A stretch of DNA of 64,000 nucleotides. Origin: Amygdalobacter nucleatus (GTDB lineage Bacteria; Bacillota; Clostridia; Saccharofermentanales; Fastidiosipilaceae). The position numbers and the translations under genes are program-made. This document shows, piece by piece, positions 7,696 through 15,813 of this stretch. The notes beneath the pieces were generated by a model. That model made no database searches. It had not been told where the DNA came from and saw nothing but the letters and a program-made list of their open reading frames with translations. The stretch covers positions 481,001-545,000 of the forward strand of contig NZ_JARFNM010000001.1 in assembly GCF_029167365.1 (NCBI RefSeq). The letters are read 5' to 3'. How positions within the stretch are numbered: position 1 is the first letter of the stretch; each line of letters opens with the position of its first letter.

Positions 7696-9027
7696 ATGAA
7701 AATGAAAAGATTAGCAGGTATTGTGCTAGCAGCAACAATGTTAGCAGCTTGCACAGCTCAGAAGAAGCCAGCTGAAACAAAGGCAGCTAAAGCAGAAGAA
7801 ACAAAAGCAGCTCAAGAGAGCAAGACTGATGCTAAGGCTACTAAGGCTGAGAGTGGCGAAAAAGTTAAACTTCGCATGATGTATTGGAACAAGGAAGAGA
7901 CTGTTGCTGATTTCTTGAAGTTGGCAAAAGAGAAGTTGCCTAACATCGAGATCGAGTTTAACTTTGTTGATGTTGACCATTTCAAGGGCACATTAGAGAC
8001 ACAGTTACAAGCTGGTGAAGGCCCAGATATTATGCCATCTGGTGAATCACAAGAGCACATTCGTGCTGGTTATTTGATGGATTTGACAGATCAACCATTC
8101 ATCAAGAAGTATTCAAAAGCTTCTATCGATTCAATCTCATGTGATGGCAAGGTATATGGTGTTCCTGGTATTTCATGGTTTGAAGGTATCTTCTACAACA
8201 AAGAAATCTTTGAAAAGAACAACATTGCTGTTCCAAAGACTTTTGCTGAGATGATGGAAGTTCACAAGAAGTTAAAGGATGCTGGTATTGTTCCTCAAGC
8301 TTGGGGTAACAAATCATGGGAGCCATTGGCTAAGAGCCCATTAGGTTTGGCTACAGTTGATTACCTGCAGACAGACGCTGGTCGTGACTTCGACGCTCAA
8401 ATACGTGATGGTAAGGCTAAGTTCAGCGGTTCTAAGTTAGAAGAAATCGTTAATAAATGGGCTGATGCATACATCAAGGGCGGCTATATCTCACCTGAAA
8501 TGTTACAAATCGACTATGATACAGCTTTGAAGCAATTCGCTCAAGGTAAGGCTGCTATGTGGGAATCTGGTCCTTGGGCAGTTAAGGCTATCAAAGAAGC
8601 TAATCCAAACTTGAAGTTCGACATGATGCCATTCGTTGGTACAAAAGCAGGCAACGAGTACTTGATCGGTGGTCCTGGTGTTACATATGGTGTTAACGCT
8701 AAGTCCAAGAACAAAGATGCTGCTTTGAAGGTTATCGAATTGATGGCTACACCAGAAGGTCAACAAGCTCTTTGCGCTGGTTCACCAGGTAGCGGTTCCT
8801 TCTTAGAAGACGCTAACATTAAGTTACCTGAGGAATTCACAGGCGTTAAGGAAGTCTTGAACAAAGGAAATGTTTATTGCCCATGGTTCGTTTGGAAGTG
8901 CTCTGATGCTTATAACACAGCTTTAGGTAAAGGCTTACAGGAAGTTATCCAAGGTAACGGCACTGTTGCAGATGTTATGAAGCAAATGGATCAAAAAGTT
9001 GAAGAAATAATGGCTCAAAAGAAGTAA
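7696..9027 (+). CDS. Sugar ABC transporter substrate-binding lipoprotein
   Basis: This is the extracellular solute-binding protein (family 1, MalE-like) of an ABC importer, 443 aa. The signal sequence ends in a lipobox MLAAC, with Cys19 as lipidation site. A Lys/Ala/Glu/Thr-rich tether (about residues 20-55) precedes the two-lobed binding domain. The GPWAVKA segment in the C-terminal half is typical of carbohydrate-binding members. The gene has an AGGAGG-type ribosome site and its own promoter at 7641. A terminator hairpin separates it from the permease genes, which usually keeps the binding protein in excess over the membrane subunits. Its partners are the genes at 9115 and 10014. The ligand is unknown; the neighbouring GH16 and GH31 enzymes suggest oligosaccharides. 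Confidence 0.92.
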   Translation: MKMKRLAGIVLAATMLAACTAQKKPAETKAAKAEETKAAQESKTDAKATKAESGEKVKLRMMYWNKEETVADFLKLAKEKLPNIEIEFNFVDVDHFKGTLETQLQAGEGPDIMPSGESQEHIRAGYLMDLTDQPFIKKYSKASIDSISCDGKVYGVPGISWFEGIFYNKEIFEKNNIAVPKTFAEMMEVHKKLKDAGIVPQAWGNKSWEPLAKSPLGLATVDYLQTDAGRDFDAQIRDGKAKFSGSKLEEIVNKWADAYIKGGYISPEMLQIDYDTALKQFAQGKAAMWESGPWAVKAIKEANPNLKFDMMPFVGTKAGNEYLIGGPGVTYGVNAKSKNKDAALKVIELMATPEGQQALCAGSPGSGSFLEDANIKLPEEFTGVKEVLNKGNVYCPWFVWKCSDAYNTALGKGLQEVIQGNGTVADVMKQMDQKVEEIMAQKK

Positions 9028-9067
9028 GGCTATTTACTTTGATGTTTTGATTTAAATATTATTCTAG

Positions 9068-9096
9068 AAAAGAAGGTATTTAATACCTTCTTTTTT
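9068..9096 (+). terminator. Hairpin terminator/attenuator between binding protein and permeases
   Basis: An extended stem (AGAAGGTAT/ATACCTTCT plus flanking A-T pairs) with a TTA loop is followed by six T residues. No promoter fits in the 18 bp before the permease, so some transcription must pass through. The arrangement lowers permease expression relative to the binding protein. Confidence 0.8.
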
Positions 9097-9114
9097 AGAA
9101 GCAAAGGAAGAAAA

Positions 9115-10014
9115 ATGCACAAAAAATTATTTTCACGTTCTTTCAAAGAAACGCTGCAAATTGAGGCTTTGCTGCTACCAGCTTTAATACTGTACATTAT
9201 GTTTGTAGCAGTACCGTTTTTTAGCACCTTTTATTTCAGCATTACTAATTACAACAAATTTCATGTCATTGATTATTCGATTGTTGGTTTTAGGAACTAT
9301 TTAATGGTTTTCAAAATGGCTGAGTTAAAGCTCGCACTGTTGAATTCAATTAAATATGCTTTCTATATGACATTCTTCCAATCATTGATAGCTATTCCGT
9401 TGGCAGTACTATTGAACCGTAAGATCAAAGGCTCGAATTTCTTCCGTGCTGCTTTCTTCTTGCCAGCCATGTTTTCGCCTTTAGTTATGGGCTTTTTGTG
9501 GCAGGTGATTTTAGGACCAAGCGAGACTGGTTTGGTTAACCAAATTTTAATTAAATTAGGCATGCAACCTGTTGGATTTTTGAGCAGCAAATACGGCTTA
9601 GCTTCGATTATCTTTACCCAAGTTTGGCAATGGGTTGGTTGGGCTGTTGTTATCTACTTAGCTAACTTGCAGACAATTCCTGAAGACATGATTGAAGCTG
9701 CGCGAATTGATGGTGCTAATAGTTGGCAGATTTTTAGACGTATCACTTTGCCTTTGCTCTATCCTGGTGTAACTGTTGTAACTATCAGTTCCTTGATCGG
9801 TGGCTTGAAAGTCTACGATATTGTGCAGGCTATGACAGGTGGCGGACCTGGCTATTCTACTCAGACGATTATCAGTGCGATGATTCAATTCGGCTTTAAC
9901 GATGGTAACTATAGCTTGGCGGCAGCCTTTGGCGTTGTCTTCTTTATTATTGTTATGATTTTCACCATGATTTTGCTAGCTGCTCTTAAGAAATGGGAAA
10001 AGGAGGTGTCATGA
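9115..10014 (+). CDS. Sugar ABC transporter permease, MalF type
   Basis: This is the first of two membrane permeases of the importer, 299 aa. It has six hydrophobic segments, the first at about residues 19-42. The EAA loop is visible as EAARIDGANSWQIFRRITLP, which contacts the ATPase. The ATG at 9115 follows AAAGGAAG. Its stop overlaps the start of the next permease (ATGATGA), so the two are translationally coupled. No ATPase gene is present; such CUT1 importers often share a distant MsmK/MalK-type ATPase. Confidence 0.92.
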   Translation: MHKKLFSRSFKETLQIEALLLPALILYIMFVAVPFFSTFYFSITNYNKFHVIDYSIVGFRNYLMVFKMAELKLALLNSIKYAFYMTFFQSLIAIPLAVLLNRKIKGSNFFRAAFFLPAMFSPLVMGFLWQVILGPSETGLVNQILIKLGMQPVGFLSSKYGLASIIFTQVWQWVGWAVVIYLANLQTIPEDMIEAARIDGANSWQIFRRITLPLLYPGVTVVTISSLIGGLKVYDIVQAMTGGGPGYSTQTIISAMIQFGFNDGNYSLAAAFGVVFFIIVMIFTMILLAALKKWEKEVS

Positions 10015-10844
10015 TGAGACGTGAAAAAATGGTTAATTGGCTGATTTTTGCCTTTATTTTGGTTTTAGTCATTATCTGGATGGTACCTGTTTATTACCTA
10101 GTTGTTTCTACTTTCAAAACAGGTACAGAGGTAGCTGCCCATCCTTTTGCCTTGCCTAAATCATTTAGCTTTGCTGGTTATGTTAAGGCATTTAATGATA
10201 TGCAATTTCCACGTGCATTAGCAAATACAATTTTCGTGGCAATTATGACGGTTGTTATCAACATTACCGTAAGTACTTTTGCTGCCTATGCCTTAGCTCG
10301 CCATGAGAGCAAACTTAACAATGTAATCTACATGTTTTTCTTAGTAGGTATGATGATTCCAGTTCAAATGGGCTTGTCTGGCTTGTACAGATTGATCAGT
10401 GCTTTAGGCTTGGTCAATAATTTGTTCTCAGTTGTTTTGATTGGCGCAGCTGGTAGTACGATTAGCTCTGTCTTCTTGATTAAGTCATTTATCGTTTCAG
10501 CTATTCCTAAAGAAATTGAAGAGTCAGCTAGAATTGATGGCTGTGGTGTCTATGCAGTTTTGTTTAGAATTGTTATTCCTCTGTTGAAACCAATTATTGC
10601 TACAGTCAGCATCATTGTTATGTTAGGTACCTGGAATGATTATTTGAATCCTTCTTTGTTCTTACATTCAAGATCCAAAGACGTTATTTTGCAGGAAGTT
10701 TACCGTAACGTTGGTCAATTCTCAACCGACTGGGCTAGTTTGTTCCCAATGCTGATTTTGGGTATTTTACCATTGACAATCATTTATATTTTGATGCAGA
10801 GGTTAATTATCAGCGGCGTTACACAAGGTGCTGTCAAAGGTTGA
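10014..10844 (+). CDS. Sugar ABC transporter permease, MalG type
   Basis: This is the second permease of the importer, 276 aa from this start. Six hydrophobic segments and an EAA loop (EESARIDGCGVYAVLFRIVIP) are visible. Two adjacent ATG codons exist at 10011 and 10014. The ribosome site AGGAGG at 10001-10006 is 7 bp from the second and 4 bp from the first, so the second is preferred. The malF stop codon overlaps it. It ends in SGVTQGAVKG, like other MalG proteins. A terminator follows at 10864. Confidence 0.9.
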   Translation: MRREKMVNWLIFAFILVLVIIWMVPVYYLVVSTFKTGTEVAAHPFALPKSFSFAGYVKAFNDMQFPRALANTIFVAIMTVVINITVSTFAAYALARHESKLNNVIYMFFLVGMMIPVQMGLSGLYRLISALGLVNNLFSVVLIGAAGSTISSVFLIKSFIVSAIPKEIEESARIDGCGVYAVLFRIVIPLLKPIIATVSIIVMLGTWNDYLNPSLFLHSRSKDVILQEVYRNVGQFSTDWASLFPMLILGILPLTIIYILMQRLIISGVTQGAVKG

Positions 10845-10863
10845 TTTTTGGACTTGTTATTAT

Positions 10864-10907
10864 GGCTAAGTTCTAACTTGCTTTAAGGTGAGAACTTAGC
10901 CTTTTTT
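10864..10907 (+). terminator. Terminator/attenuator after the permeases
   Basis: An 11-bp perfect stem (GGCTAAGTTCT/AGAACTTAGCC) with a 16-base loop is followed by six T residues. The GH31 gene starts only 17 bp beyond with no room for a promoter, so read-through probably feeds the glycosidase genes. Confidence 0.85.
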
Positions 10908-10924
10908 GAAATAAGGAGAATTAA

Positions 10925-12403
10925 ATGCAGATTAGACTTTTAGAAAATGAGCTATGGTACGCTGCTGTAAGCTCGTATGCTTTGAATATGCCATATAGCG
11001 CCGAAACTGATTTACAAGTTGATTTGAAAAATAATCCAACCCCAAATCAAATGCAACCGTTACTTTTGAGTAATTGTGGTCGCTTAGTTTACGCTCCTAA
11101 TGGTTTTGTTGCTGAATTTAAGCATGGTGTGCTTACAGTTGATTCTGAAGTAGAATTTGTCGATGGCTTAGATAATCTAAGAGGCGCCTATTTGTATGCC
11201 GCTAACCATTTCTTTGCCAAAGAGGCCATTACAGTTCCAGATTTTTTGTTTGAATATCCAATCTATAATACCTGGATGCATGCACCTTTTGATGTGACAG
11301 AAGCAAAAGTGCTTGATTATGCTGAGCAAATTTTAGCCTTAGGCTTGCCTAAGGGCACAATCATCATTGATGATAAGTGGTGTGATGAATACGGCTCTTT
11401 CAAATTTGACTCACTCAAGTTTACACAGCCAGCTAAAATGCTTGCCAAATTGCACAGCCTTGGCTTCAAAGTTATGCTTTGGCTTTGTCCATATGTTAGC
11501 TTTGGCACAAAGGCTTATGCTGACTGTTTGGCACAGGATATTTTGTTAAAAGATAAAGGCGAGTCTTTTTCGCTCAGATGGTGGAATGAAAGCTCAGCTT
11601 GCTTGGATTTGTGTAAAGAAGCTGCTTTAGATTACTTACGTAGTAAATTAGCAGATTTGCAGGCCTTAGGTGTTGATGGCTTTAAGTTTGATGGTGGCGA
11701 TAGCATGTATTATTTGCCAGAGCATGAGCCAGACTTGCAGAGCTATATTTGGGCCAAATTTGCAAGTAATTATGACTATAACGAACTTAGGGCTGAATTT
11801 AATGGCGCGGGCCTTAATTTGTTCGAGCGTTTGGCTGACAAACGGCATAGCTATGATGAAAATGGGATCAAGGCAATTGTGCCAGCGGCTTTGGCTTTAG
11901 GCTTAGGCGGCCATCCGTTTATGGCTGCTGACATGATTGGCGGTGGTGAGGTTAAGGACTTGTTAGCTGGAATTAAGCATGATAAGGATTTGTTCTTAGC
12001 TCATTGCCAGATTGCCTTATTATTTCCCAATGTGCAATTTTCTATTTTGCCAAGCAAGGTTTTGGGTGAAGAAGCTGATTTGGTTAACAAGATGCTTAAG
12101 CAAAGGGCAGAATTGTGGCCGTATATTGAACAGCTAATTAAAGACGCTCGGGTGACGAAAGAACCAATTTTAAGATTATTGGAATATGTTTTCCCTAAAG
12201 CGGGCTTTGGACACATCATGAACTATTTCATGCTTGGCGATAGATATTTAGTTGCGCCCACAGACTTACCAAATCAAACAGAAATTAGATTGACTTTACC
12301 TAAAGGGCGATGGCAATATAAAGATAAGATATATGCTGGTGAACAAACAATTAACCTTAAAGCTGATTATCGTAAGCTTTGCATATTGGAACGCTTAGAT
12401 TAA
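10925..12403 (+). CDS. GH31-family glycosidase, probably cytoplasmic
   Basis: This protein has 492 aa and no signal peptide. The central barrel shows GH31 features: the substrate-site segment TIIIDDKWCDEYG (residues 145-157), MLWLCPYVS, and FKFDGGD, where Asp256 fits the catalytic nucleophile. The later AADMIGGG fits the acid/base region. It is shorter than many GH31 alpha-glucosidases and resembles the compact branch that includes MYORG-like alpha-galactosidases. The exact specificity (glucosidase, xylosidase or galactosidase) cannot be told. It follows the sugar permeases and is 22 bp from the DUF4091 gene, so it probably trims imported oligosaccharides. Confidence 0.75.
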   Translation: MQIRLLENELWYAAVSSYALNMPYSAETDLQVDLKNNPTPNQMQPLLLSNCGRLVYAPNGFVAEFKHGVLTVDSEVEFVDGLDNLRGAYLYAANHFFAKEAITVPDFLFEYPIYNTWMHAPFDVTEAKVLDYAEQILALGLPKGTIIIDDKWCDEYGSFKFDSLKFTQPAKMLAKLHSLGFKVMLWLCPYVSFGTKAYADCLAQDILLKDKGESFSLRWWNESSACLDLCKEAALDYLRSKLADLQALGVDGFKFDGGDSMYYLPEHEPDLQSYIWAKFASNYDYNELRAEFNGAGLNLFERLADKRHSYDENGIKAIVPAALALGLGGHPFMAADMIGGGEVKDLLAGIKHDKDLFLAHCQIALLFPNVQFSILPSKVLGEEADLVNKMLKQRAELWPYIEQLIKDARVTKEPILRLLEYVFPKAGFGHIMNYFMLGDRYLVAPTDLPNQTEIRLTLPKGRWQYKDKIYAGEQTINLKADYRKLCILERLD

Positions 12404-12425
12404 TCATTTGAGAAAGGATTTTGCA

Positions 12426-14069
12426 ATGGCAGATGTATTAGGTTTATTAAGTGCAAACGATGAATTTTTCTATCCTAATAGTGAGCTCAAAATTGTGCCA
12501 ACTAATTTGCATTTAGCAATGGCTTTGAACAATTACGCTTCTTTCCAATTGCTTTTGGAAAGCAAGGCTGAAAATGTTGAGTTTAAGCTTGATAGCTCCG
12601 ATTTTATAGCTGAATACTATGAGATGCAGGCAATTCCAGTCGAATACAACACAGGCGATGGCGAAAATCAAGGTGGTGCCATGGTCTTAACTGATCGACC
12701 AAGTGTGAAACCAGCTTATGCTACTCGTTTGGCTCCATTTACAGTTTATGATTGCCTAAAGCGATGCAAAACTGGCCTAGTTCCAACTTGTGGGAACAAA
12801 TTAGCAGCTTATGTTTCCTTAAAGGCCAAGCCCAATTTGAAGGCTGGTCAATATAAGGTGAACTTAATTGCTAAAGCTAAGGACCTTTTATATGAATTGG
12901 CTTTGGATATTAGTGTCTATAATGTCTTAGTCCCAGCTGATACATTTGATTTTACTAACTGGTTCTCAGAAGAAGCCATCGAACGCATGCATCATGTACG
13001 TAAAACTGAAAAAGCCTATTTGGCATTTCTGGATAAGTATGCTGAAGTAATGCAACGTTTACGTCAAAATACCTTCTATCTGCAATTTGATGAGCAGTGC
13101 CTAGTTGACCGTGCCAACTATAAGTTTGATTTTGAACATTTAACTGAGCGGATTAATGTATTCTTTAAGCGTGGCTTAAAGAATTTGGAATTAGGCGTGT
13201 TGTTAGATCGCGGCAAGTTGCCTGATGGAATGCCAGATATGTATACAGCTAACTTTAAGTGTGCTTTAGCCAAAGACTTAGAGTTTGATAGCATAGAAGG
13301 CTACAAATTTACAGTGCGCTTTGTGCAAGCCTTGGCAGCTTATCTTAAAAAGCATGGTTGGGCAGAAAATATCTTCTTCCATATTCATGATGAGCCAGAT
13401 ATTCACTATAAAGATGAGGCTGCCTTGCAGGCACGCAGACGCCAATATTATTTAGCAGTTTCAATTTTGCGTAAGTATTTGCCAAATGTACGGGTGATCG
13501 AGGCGGTTGATTCACCCAAATTTAGAGGTGGCATTGATATTTGGGTCCCAGGTACAGCTGGTTATGAGCGTCAGAAAGCTGAATTTGACCAGCTGATTGA
13601 ATTAGGCGAGACTGTTTGGGCTTATGTATGTTGTGGACCAGAAGGCTATTGGCTGAATCGCTTCCTAGATTGTCCACTTCTCAAGAACAGATTGTTGTTC
13701 TGGGGCTGTGCCAAGAACAGATTGTGTGGCTTCTTACACTGGGGCTTGAATCAATTCCCAGAGGGTATGGATCCATTCAAAGCCACAAGTTGTCCTAACC
13801 ATACTGGCATAGGTACGAATTTCCCTTGTGGTGATGCCTTTATTGTTTATCCAACCTTGGAAGATGTGCATATTGGCATGCGCTTTGAGTCAGAACGCAG
13901 AGGCGCAGAAGATGTAGCTTTGTTCCAAGTGCTCTATCAAAAAGATAAAGCTTATTTTTATGAGTTATTAGATCAGGCATTTACTAACAATTACACTTAC
14001 GAAACTGATCCTAGCAAAATAAGTGAGCTCTATGAAAAGCTGTTGGCTAGATTAGCTGAATTAGCTTAG
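12426..14069 (+). CDS. DUF4091-domain protein, putative glycoside hydrolase
   Basis: This protein has 547 aa and no signal peptide. An N-terminal beta-rich region (about 1-165) precedes an (alpha/beta) barrel-like region. The C-terminal part carries the DUF4091 features: IDIWVPG, a conserved Trp/Tyr-rich stretch around WAYVCCGPEGYW, FWGCAK, and GFLHWGLNQ. The segment FFHIHDEPD near residue 320 offers candidate acidic catalytic residues, as in other barrel glycosidases. An in-frame TTG at 12408 exists, but the ATG at 12426 lies 7 bp after AGAAAGGA and is preferred. Proteins with this domain are found in sugar-use loci; biochemical function is largely uncharacterised. It is the last gene of the importer unit. 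Confidence 0.75.
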   Translation: MADVLGLLSANDEFFYPNSELKIVPTNLHLAMALNNYASFQLLLESKAENVEFKLDSSDFIAEYYEMQAIPVEYNTGDGENQGGAMVLTDRPSVKPAYATRLAPFTVYDCLKRCKTGLVPTCGNKLAAYVSLKAKPNLKAGQYKVNLIAKAKDLLYELALDISVYNVLVPADTFDFTNWFSEEAIERMHHVRKTEKAYLAFLDKYAEVMQRLRQNTFYLQFDEQCLVDRANYKFDFEHLTERINVFFKRGLKNLELGVLLDRGKLPDGMPDMYTANFKCALAKDLEFDSIEGYKFTVRFVQALAAYLKKHGWAENIFFHIHDEPDIHYKDEAALQARRRQYYLAVSILRKYLPNVRVIEAVDSPKFRGGIDIWVPGTAGYERQKAEFDQLIELGETVWAYVCCGPEGYWLNRFLDCPLLKNRLLFWGCAKNRLCGFLHWGLNQFPEGMDPFKATSCPNHTGIGTNFPCGDAFIVYPTLEDVHIGMRFESERRGAEDVALFQVLYQKDKAYFYELLDQAFTNNYTYETDPSKISELYEKLLARLAELA

Positions 14070-14097
14070 AGTGAGCTAAACTGAATTAAACAAAACA

Positions 14098-14131
14098 GGG
14101 GCAAGTTCCAAACTACCTTGCCCCTTGCTTT
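14098..14131 (+). terminator. Terminator of the sugar importer/glycosidase operon
   Basis: An 8-bp GC-rich stem (GGGGCAAG/CTTGCCCC) with an 11-base loop is followed by a broken T tract (TTGCTTT). Confidence 0.75.
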
Positions 14132-14228
14132 ACTTACATTTTAGTTATTCTTGTTCTATGCTTGCTATGCCAAGTTATCGTTTGTAAATGTTAGAAAGAT
14201 AAGTTTACAAATCAAGTTAGATAAACAG

Positions 14229-14257
14229 TTGACATTTATAAGAAGATATTCTATTAT
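14229..14257 (+). promoter_or_regulatory. Sigma-A promoter of tRNA-Asp/tRNA-Phe
   Basis: TTGACA (14229-14234), a 17-bp spacer and TATTAT (14252-14257) stand 36 bp upstream of tRNA-Asp. The hexamers and spacing equal those of the tRNA-Leu promoter. Confidence 0.9.
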
Positions 14258-14293
14258 TATTAGGCGTTCAGCGTTCCGCACTGAAAGAGATGT

Positions 14294-14367
14294 GGCGCAG
14301 TAGTTCAGTTGGTTAGAATGCCAGCCTGTCACGCTGGAGGTCACGGGTTCGAGGCCCGTCTGCGTCG
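14294..14367 (+). tRNA. tRNA-Asp (anticodon GTC)
   Basis: A 74-nt cloverleaf with acceptor stem GGCGCAG/CTGCGTC (one G-U pair), anticodon stem CCAGC/GCTGG around CTGTCAC, and T arm GGGTTCGAGGCCC. The discriminator is G and CCA is not encoded. Confidence 0.95.
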
Positions 14368-14371
14368 CTTT

Positions 14372-14398
14372 TAGCGATCTGAAGGATCGCTATTTTTT
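14372..14398 (+). terminator. Terminator-like hairpin between tRNA-Asp and tRNA-Phe
   Basis: An 8-bp perfect stem (TAGCGATC/GATCGCTA) with loop TGAAG is followed by six T residues. The last T directly precedes the first base of tRNA-Phe, so the hairpin forms the whole spacer between the two tRNAs. Confidence 0.8.
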
Positions 14399-14471
14399 GC
14401 CCAGATAGCTCAGTCGGCAGAGCAGGGGACTGAAAATCCCCGTGTCGTTGGTTCGATTCCGACTCTGGGCA
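14399..14471 (+). tRNA. tRNA-Phe (anticodon GAA)
   Basis: A 73-nt cloverleaf with acceptor stem GCCCAGA/TCTGGGC, anticodon stem GGGGA/TCCCC around CTGAAAA, and T arm TTGGTTCGATTCCGA. The discriminator is A and CCA is not encoded. It has no promoter of its own visible and depends on read-through of the hairpin before it. Confidence 0.95.
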
Positions 14472-14473
14472 TT

Positions 14474-14504
14474 AGCCTAGGTTAATACCTAGGCTTTTAT
14501 TTTT
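14474..14504 (+). terminator. Terminator after tRNA-Phe
   Basis: An 8-bp stem (AGCCTAGG/CCTAGGCT) with a six-base loop is followed by TTTATTTTT. Confidence 0.85.
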
Positions 14505-14509
14505 AATGC

Positions 14510-14544
14510 GATAATGTTGCTTAATATGATAATGTTGCTTAATA
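14510..14544 (+). repeat. Tandem 17-bp direct repeat before dacA
   Basis: GATAATGTTGCTTAATA occurs at 14510-14526 and 14528-14544 with an 18-bp period. The units contain -10-like GATAAT and -35-like TTGCTT pieces, so the duplication may have created or doubled a promoter element for the carboxypeptidase gene 26 bp downstream. Confidence 0.6.
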
Positions 14545-14569
14545 CGACAGATTTGTAAGGAGTAGAGCC

Positions 14570-15661
14570 TTGCTAAACGATTATACGAGTGATTGCACCA
14601 ATTTGCGCAAAGCAGTTAAACATAGACGTAAGAAACGTAAATTGCTGTATTTACTGATATTGACTAGTTGCTTGTTGTTATTATTGATTGCTCTATTACT
14701 GATACATGCTTTAGCTAGGCACGGCGAAGAATTAGCTGAGAAAATCATTCCTAGTTATAGCTTTGCCATTGAACAAACTGAGCCAACTAAAGACAAGCAG
14801 ACGCTTGCTTTGGAAAAATTAAAAATAGAGTCTGCACAAGCTCCCTTAAATTTAGCTGGGGCAGATTTGCAATTTAATAGTCAGAATATATTAGTGCTAG
14901 ATTTAAGCGATTCCAAAATTTTGTTCAGTAAAGCTGGCTTAGAACAGGCATATCCTGCTTCTTTAGTTAAGATGATGACTTCTATTTTAGCCTATGAAAA
15001 TATTAAGGACTTAGATGCACCGTTAACAATGTCGGAAGATATGTATCATGAATTTTACCGAATTGATGCCTCTATGGCTGGTTACTTACCTCACGAAAAA
15101 ACAAGTGCGCGTGAGCTTTTGTATGGCTTATTTTTGGCTTCTGGTGCTGAATGTAGCACCCAGTTAGCCCTAACAGTAGATCCTGATTTGAACAGCTTTG
15201 TGGCTAAAATGAATGCTAAAGCGAAAGAAATTGGCATGTACCAGACGAATTTCACGAATGTAACGGGTTTGCATGATCCAAAACAAGTTACAAGCGCTTA
15301 TGACATGGCCAAATGCCTTGCTTATATTGCCAAATATCCCGCTTTGCGCGAGATTATGCTCGCTAAGTCACACATTGCACCCAAAACTGAACAACATCCC
15401 AAAGGCTTCGAATATAACAATCTGGTTTTCAAGCGCTTTGAATTAATTCCTAATCGCTGGGAGTTTATGTGGGATATTTTAGGTGGTAAGACTGGCTATA
15501 CGGATGAAGCGAAGCAGACAATGGCTACTTTGATTGCTTATCAAGGCAAGGAATATGTGATTGTCACATTGAATGCTAGCTTTACCAAAGGGATGAAAGC
15601 TAATCCTCTAGCTTTGGATATAGTGAACATCATGGATGAGCTTTTACAAAAAGCTGCTTAA
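14570..15661 (+). CDS. D-alanyl-D-alanine carboxypeptidase (peptidase S11, DacA type)
   Basis: This membrane-bound penicillin-binding protein trims the terminal D-Ala of peptidoglycan stem peptides. It has 363 aa. A cytoplasmic basic N-terminus and one transmembrane segment (about residues 25-48) form a signal anchor. The active-site motifs are SLVK (Ser131, Lys134), SGA at 191-193 in place of the usual SxN, and KTG at 307-309. The start is TTG at 14570, 7 bp after AAGGAG; no in-frame ATG is better placed. The C-terminal beta-sandwich and amphipathic anchor of classical DacA are absent, in line with the N-terminal anchor. Confidence 0.85.
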   Translation: MLNDYTSDCTNLRKAVKHRRKKRKLLYLLILTSCLLLLLIALLLIHALARHGEELAEKIIPSYSFAIEQTEPTKDKQTLALEKLKIESAQAPLNLAGADLQFNSQNILVLDLSDSKILFSKAGLEQAYPASLVKMMTSILAYENIKDLDAPLTMSEDMYHEFYRIDASMAGYLPHEKTSARELLYGLFLASGAECSTQLALTVDPDLNSFVAKMNAKAKEIGMYQTNFTNVTGLHDPKQVTSAYDMAKCLAYIAKYPALREIMLAKSHIAPKTEQHPKGFEYNNLVFKRFELIPNRWEFMWDILGGKTGYTDEAKQTMATLIAYQGKEYVIVTLNASFTKGMKANPLALDIVNIMDELLQKAA

Positions 15662-15752
15662 TTAGAATGAATTAGGACGCTCGTTTATTTCCTAGCTTTC
15701 CATGCGCTCATTTTCAGACAGAACATACTTAAACCTAAAAAGCTGCTAATCG

Positions 15753-15781
15753 TTGCTGAAATTGCTGTTTCGTGCTAATAT
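15753..15781 (+). promoter_or_regulatory. Probable promoter of the CAP-like lipoprotein/yqeG unit
   Basis: TTGCTG (15753-15758), 17 bp, then TAATAT (15776-15781), ending 32 bp before the ATG. Confidence 0.55.
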
Positions 15782-15813
15782 ATTTCAGTTGTTTTGCAGG
15801 TTGATTAAATTAT

